Source: Selenomonadaceae bacterium
Lineage (GTDB): Bacteria; Bacillota; Negativicutes; Selenomonadales; Selenomonadaceae
Reading direction: 5' to 3'
NCBI GenBank assembly: GCA_017554235.1
Contig: JAFZIV010000009.1
Coordinates: 1-64,000, forward strand
Length of the DNA stretch: 64,000 bases
Shown here in pieces: positions 61,701-64,000 of this stretch. The stretch's first letter is position 1. Each line of letters starts with the position of its first letter. The notes below the pieces were generated by a model. That model did not search any database. It worked only from the letters and a program-made list of their open reading frames with translations, and was not told the DNA's origin. Made by a program: the position numbers and the translations under genes.

Positions 61701-61949
61701 TTACGTCTCCGTCCTATATTGATGACTTCGCTTGCGTTTATAATCGGTTGTATTCCTTTAGCAATGGCAACAGGCGCAGGTTCAGCGGCGCGTAACGGTA
61801 TGGGCGTTGCAGTTGTCGGCGGAATGTTATTTGCTACGATTATGGGAATATTTTTAATTCCCGTCTTCTTTGTAATCGTTGAGTGGGTAGCCGAAAAACT
61901 TGGCTTTATGAAACAGGAGAGGAGAAAATCTTCAATCGATTATATGTAG
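58758..61949 (+). CDS. RND multidrug efflux pump (HAE1, AcrB/MexF type)
   Basis: 1063 residues, GTG start after AAGGAGG. Twelve membrane helices and two large periplasmic loops in the usual order. Proton-relay aspartates in GLVVDDAIVVIENVE, the TM10 lysine in GLAAKNAILIVEF, and the first helix FIHRPIFAIVIALIIVLVG. Pumps drugs or detergents from the periplasm using proton motive force with an adaptor (here probably the 49449 gene) and an outer-membrane channel not seen here. Confidence 0.96.
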   Translation: MAKFFIHRPIFAIVIALIIVLVGILAGVQLPVAQYPQIAPPTISVSTAYVGASAEVINATVAQAIEQQVNGTDKMDYMSSNSDDTGRYSLSVVFEVGTDSDMDSVKVQNNVAVATPALPTSVQSQGVTTRKSSDSMALMLAMYSPDGRYDRAFMKNYSDIYFMDEVKRVDGVGDVQIFGSDYSMRIWLNPDKLAELGLTVTQVVSAINEQNQQAAAGTVGSMPVASGQEKQYTGKLQGRLTTVEEFSDIILKSDGEAGFVRLKDVARIESGQRQYNMISKFNGQPAVGFGIQLTSDANAMTTIAEVREVIERAKKDLPPGLYVDQIFDSTDFIRESIEEVVHTFVEALILVVLVIFIFLQSWRATLIPLLAVPVSLIGTFAAFILLDFSINTLTLFAMVLAIGLVVDDAIVVIENVEHHMESGLTPVDATERAMDEVQGPVVAIAFVLSAVFIPVAFLGGMTGVLYKQFALTIAISMGLSAFIALTLTPALCAMILKPKDPEAKKTGIFDRFFGAFNNWFENTKNGYVKVVASFIKRSKLALVFLLIVVGLTGLVYQRLPSTFVPEEDQGYFMASVSLPEGTSMNHTQETIDKIVAAILKEMPGLQACMSVSGFDILSSGSKPSAGLVVCSLNSWGNRGPEASINACIGNMFRIGAQYAPEAMVIAFNPPALPGLGNVGGWSLQLQDLSGHTNEELNTIANQIVAAANQRPELQGVRTTFNISTPTIEYEIDRDKVKLLGVSMSDVFTALQINYGGMQVNDFNQFGRTYKVMLQSDTLYRSEADSAKFIFVKGANGQNVPLDTLITPRKSTGPTQISRFNMSRAVTIQGNAGQGYSSGQALNAIEEVVREVAPVGFNIEWSGQSREEKKASSSTAQVLGLALVFVFLMLAALYESWSVPFAVLFTVPTGIFGAVFSEYIMAIIEGMFGIQNSGLQNSVYMQIGIIMIIGLAAKNAILIVEFAKVRVDRGMTPVKAAIEAAGLRLRPILMTSLAFIIGCIPLAMATGAGSAARNGMGVAVVGGMLFATIMGIFLIPVFFVIVEWVAEKLGFMKQERRKSSIDYM

Positions 61950-61958
61950 GAATGTTCT

Positions 61959-62628
61959 ATGATTAAAAGAAATATCGAATACGATATGATGAACGACGTT
62001 TTGTTTAAGTTTATCTTTGGAGCGAACGAAAGAAAATTTGTGAGTTATAGACATAACGGGTAATGCTTTTCAAGACGTAAGGTGGGATTTGAAAATATTC
62101 GCTAAAGATGAAAATCTTGTTAAAAAATATTTTGAAAGAGAAGCAGCTATACAAAAATATAGTGCCAAGAGACAGGCTGTTTGTGAAGAGGGACGTAAAG
62201 ACGGCGAGAATAATATCTTCTGTCTTGCTGATAAACTTTATAAGGCAGGCAGAATGGAAGAACTTTCAAAAATGTCTTCTGATATTGAACTTCGTAAAAA
62301 TATTTACAAAGAATTTAATGTTAATTGGTCACTTGACAAAGTCTATTTGCCGAATACAGATCCCGATGTTCAAGAGTTACAAAGAATGCGGCAAATTGGA
62401 ATAACAAGCGACGAAGACTTTAGAAAATATTACGCTATTTTGGGTTCTGTTATGGATTATAATTCTGATATGGGAAATTATCGACAAGAAGGACTTGAAA
62501 AGGGCGAAAATAAATCATATCGTCTTATTGATGCGCTGTTTAATGCAGGACAACAAGACGATATTGCGAAATTGTACGCCGATAAAACTTTGTGTGAAAA
62601 ACTTTATGAGGAATTTAACATCGATTAG
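61959..62628 (+). pseudogene. Rpn-type nuclease/transposase remnant
   Basis: ATG 61959 opens a 34-codon frame (YDMMNDVLFKFIFGANERKF), typical of the start of Rpn recombination-promoting nucleases, ending at 62064. The catalytic centre is missing. From about 62044 a different frame continues (VIDITGNAF...DLKIFAKDENLVKKYFE) into 179 residues of Rpn-like C-terminal helices (EEGRKDGEN, QEGLEKGEN) ending at 62628. An internal deletion with frameshift explains both parts. Probably non-functional. Confidence 0.65.
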
Positions 62629-62655
62629 ATAATTTGAGAGGAGATAAATTTTTAA

Positions 62656-64000
62656 ATGGCAAGAAAAAAAGCAGAAAAAAAAGTCGTACAGGAACTCGGT
62701 GTAAATGAACAGACGCCGCGTGAAATCGTTGAGGAACTCAATAAATATATCGTCGGGCAGGACGAAGCTAAAAAGTCAGTAGCCATTGCGCTTAGAAATC
62801 GTTGGCGCAGTCGTAAGCTTGCCGATGATATTCGTGACGACGTGATACCGAAAAATATTTTGATGATTGGTTCAACCGGCGTAGGTAAAACTGAAATTGC
62901 CCGTCGTCTTGCAAAATTGGTTAAAGCCCCCTTCGTCAAAGTCGAGGCTACTAAATTTACTGAAGTCGGTTATGTCGGGCGCGATGTGGAATCAATTATT
63001 CGCGACCTTATGCAAATTGCCGTGCGTATGGTGCGCCGTCAAAAGACCGAAGAAGTTAAGGAAAAAGCTACCGAAAATGCCAACGAAAGATTGTTGGATA
63101 TTTTAGTTCCTGAACCTAAGCGGACGCAAAATCCTTTAAGCAAACTTTTCGGCGGCGGTAACAATGAACCAATTGAGGAAAAAGAAGATGAACCTGTAGC
63201 CGATAATGCGGGACGTGAATTTGTTCGTAAACGTCTTCTTGCAGGCAAAATGGAAGATCAAGTTATCGATCTTGAAGTTGCTGACCACGCCAAACCAATG
63301 GTGGGAATGTTCTCCGGCTCAAGTCTTGAGAGTATGGGCGACAATCTGCAGGATATGATTAGCAGTGTTATGCCGAAACGTACAAGAAAGCGTAAAGTTA
63401 CCGTTGCTGCTGCGCGGAAAATTCTTGAACAGGAAGAAGCCGAAAAACTTATTGATATGGAAGAAGTTGCCGAAACTGCGGTACAGCTTGCCGAACGTAG
63501 CGGAATTGTTTTCTTTGATGAGATTGACAAAGTGGCAGTTAAAGGTTCAAGTGCAGGTCCCGATGTCAGCCGCGAAGGTGTACAGCGTGATATTTTGCCT
63601 ATTGTCGAAGGCTCAACCGTTATGACGAAGTACGGACCGGTTAAGACTGACCACATTTTATTTATCGCGGCGGGCGCATTCCATACGGCAAAACCTTCTG
63701 ACTTAATCCCTGAATTGCAGGGACGTTTCCCGATTCGTGTTGAGTTGAAGTCATTGAAGAAGGAAGACTTTGAAAAGATTTTGACTGAACCGCAAAACGC
63801 GCTGATTAAACAGTACAAGGAACTTTTGAAAACTGAAGGGCTTGAAATTGATTTTGAAGGCGAGGCTATCGGACGTATTGCTGAAATGGCTTATGACGTT
63901 AATGAACAGTCCGAAGATATTGGCGCACGCAGACTTCATACCTTGCTTGAAAAGTTGCTTGAAGATATTTCCTTCGACGCTCCTGACATGGTTAAGGAAG
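62656..64000 (+). CDS. hslU: ATP-dependent protease ATPase subunit HslU (3' end beyond window)
   Basis: 448 residues visible, cut by the window edge. AGGAG precedes the ATG. N-terminal [20 protein letters not shown], Walker [34 protein letters not shown], an I-domain (residues about 115-240), Walker [13 protein letters not shown], and the second-region motifs [13 protein letters not shown] and [14 protein letters not shown]. HslU unfolds proteins for the HslV peptidase, whose gene is not upstream within the window. Confidence 0.96.
   Translation, partial: MARKKAEKKVVQELGVNEQTPREIVEELNKYIVGQDEAKKSVAIALRNRWRSRKLADDIRDDVIPKNILMIGSTGVGKTEIARRLAKLVKAPFVKVEATKFTEVGYVGRDVESIIRDLMQIAVRMVRRQKTEEVKEKATENANERLLDILVPEPKRTQNPLSKLFGGGNNEPIEEKEDEPVADNAGREFVRKRLLAGKMEDQVIDLEVADHAKPMVGMFSGSSLESMGDNLQDMISSVMPKRTRKRKVTVAAARKILEQEEAEKLIDMEEVAETAVQLAERSGIVFFDEIDKVAVKGSSAGPDVSREGVQRDILPIVEGSTVMTKYGPVKTDHILFIAAGAFHTAKPSDLIPELQGRFPIRVELKSLKKEDFEKILTEPQNALIKQYKELLKTEGLEIDFEGEAIGRIAEMAYDVNEQSEDIGARRLHTLLEKLLEDISFDAPDMVKE

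Noticed and set aside
61959..62628. Intact mobile element encoding an Rpn transposase
   Set aside because: The catalytic middle is missing, the frame is shifted and no terminal repeats are seen.

Overview
The window reads as a chromosomal segment of an AT-rich, low-GC anaerobic Firmicute with an outer membrane, most likely one of the Negativicutes (Selenomonas/Phascolarctobacterium-like). This is an inference. The Gram-positive side comes from gene types and signals: HemZ, a CBS-ACT protein, RibBA, YsxC, a short YkvM-type QueF and strong AGGAGG ribosome binding sites. The outer membrane side comes from a heptosyltransferase (GT9), a GmhA-type heptose isomerase, and an RND pump with its lipoprotein adaptor. 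No rRNA, CRISPR array or complete transposon is present. One tRNA (Asn, GUU) was found.

Layout. 0.2-2.4 kb: STAS protein, ribBA and a catalytically degenerate DnaQ-like protein. 2.4-3.5 kb: an exported RelA/SpoT-fold protein interrupted by an in-frame stop. 3.6-10.6 kb: leuS, a PHP phosphatase, murD with an odd insert, two tandem pentapeptide-repeat proteins, comFC. 10.6-20.3 kb, all on the minus strand: radA, two GT8 glycosyltransferases, trmB, guaA, tRNA-Asn, folate cyclo-ligase, yajC, ubiX and a WbsX-like glycosyltransferase. Just upstream of the last gene lies a structured element that looks like an IS200/IS605 relic. 20.7-30.1 kb, minus strand: a HAD phosphatase, an orphan HicB-like protein, CBS-ACT, livF, hemZ, fur, gmhA, polA and an L,D-transpeptidase.

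30.3-38.2 kb, plus strand, is the most unusual block: a vWA protein, a PAAR-like DUF4280 protein, two VgrG/gpD-like spike proteins flanking a YD-repeat (Rhs-like) shell protein, and a pentapeptide-repeat protein. It looks like an orphan spike/cargo cassette of a contractile injection system. A promoter-terminator bounded gene for a small peptide with a RiPP-like leader follows. 38.5-49.3 kb: GT9, GNAT, ysxC, queF, a hydrogenase maturation protease, ribF, a DUF815 ATPase, manA and a class A PBP.

49.4-62 kb: an RND adaptor gene and its pump gene are separated by about 8 kb of surface-glycan genes (FkbM, sirtuin, glycosyltransferase, WecE-like aminotransferase, epimerase, WbqC, ATP-grasp) and a PIN toxin-antitoxin pair. 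The WbqC gene carries a G10 tract that could switch its C-terminus. The window ends inside hslU.

Two genome-scale signals cut across everything. Intergenic inverted repeats built from 7-bp units occur at least seven times. The octamer CTGCGCGG/CCGCGCAG is far more common than an AT-rich composition predicts.
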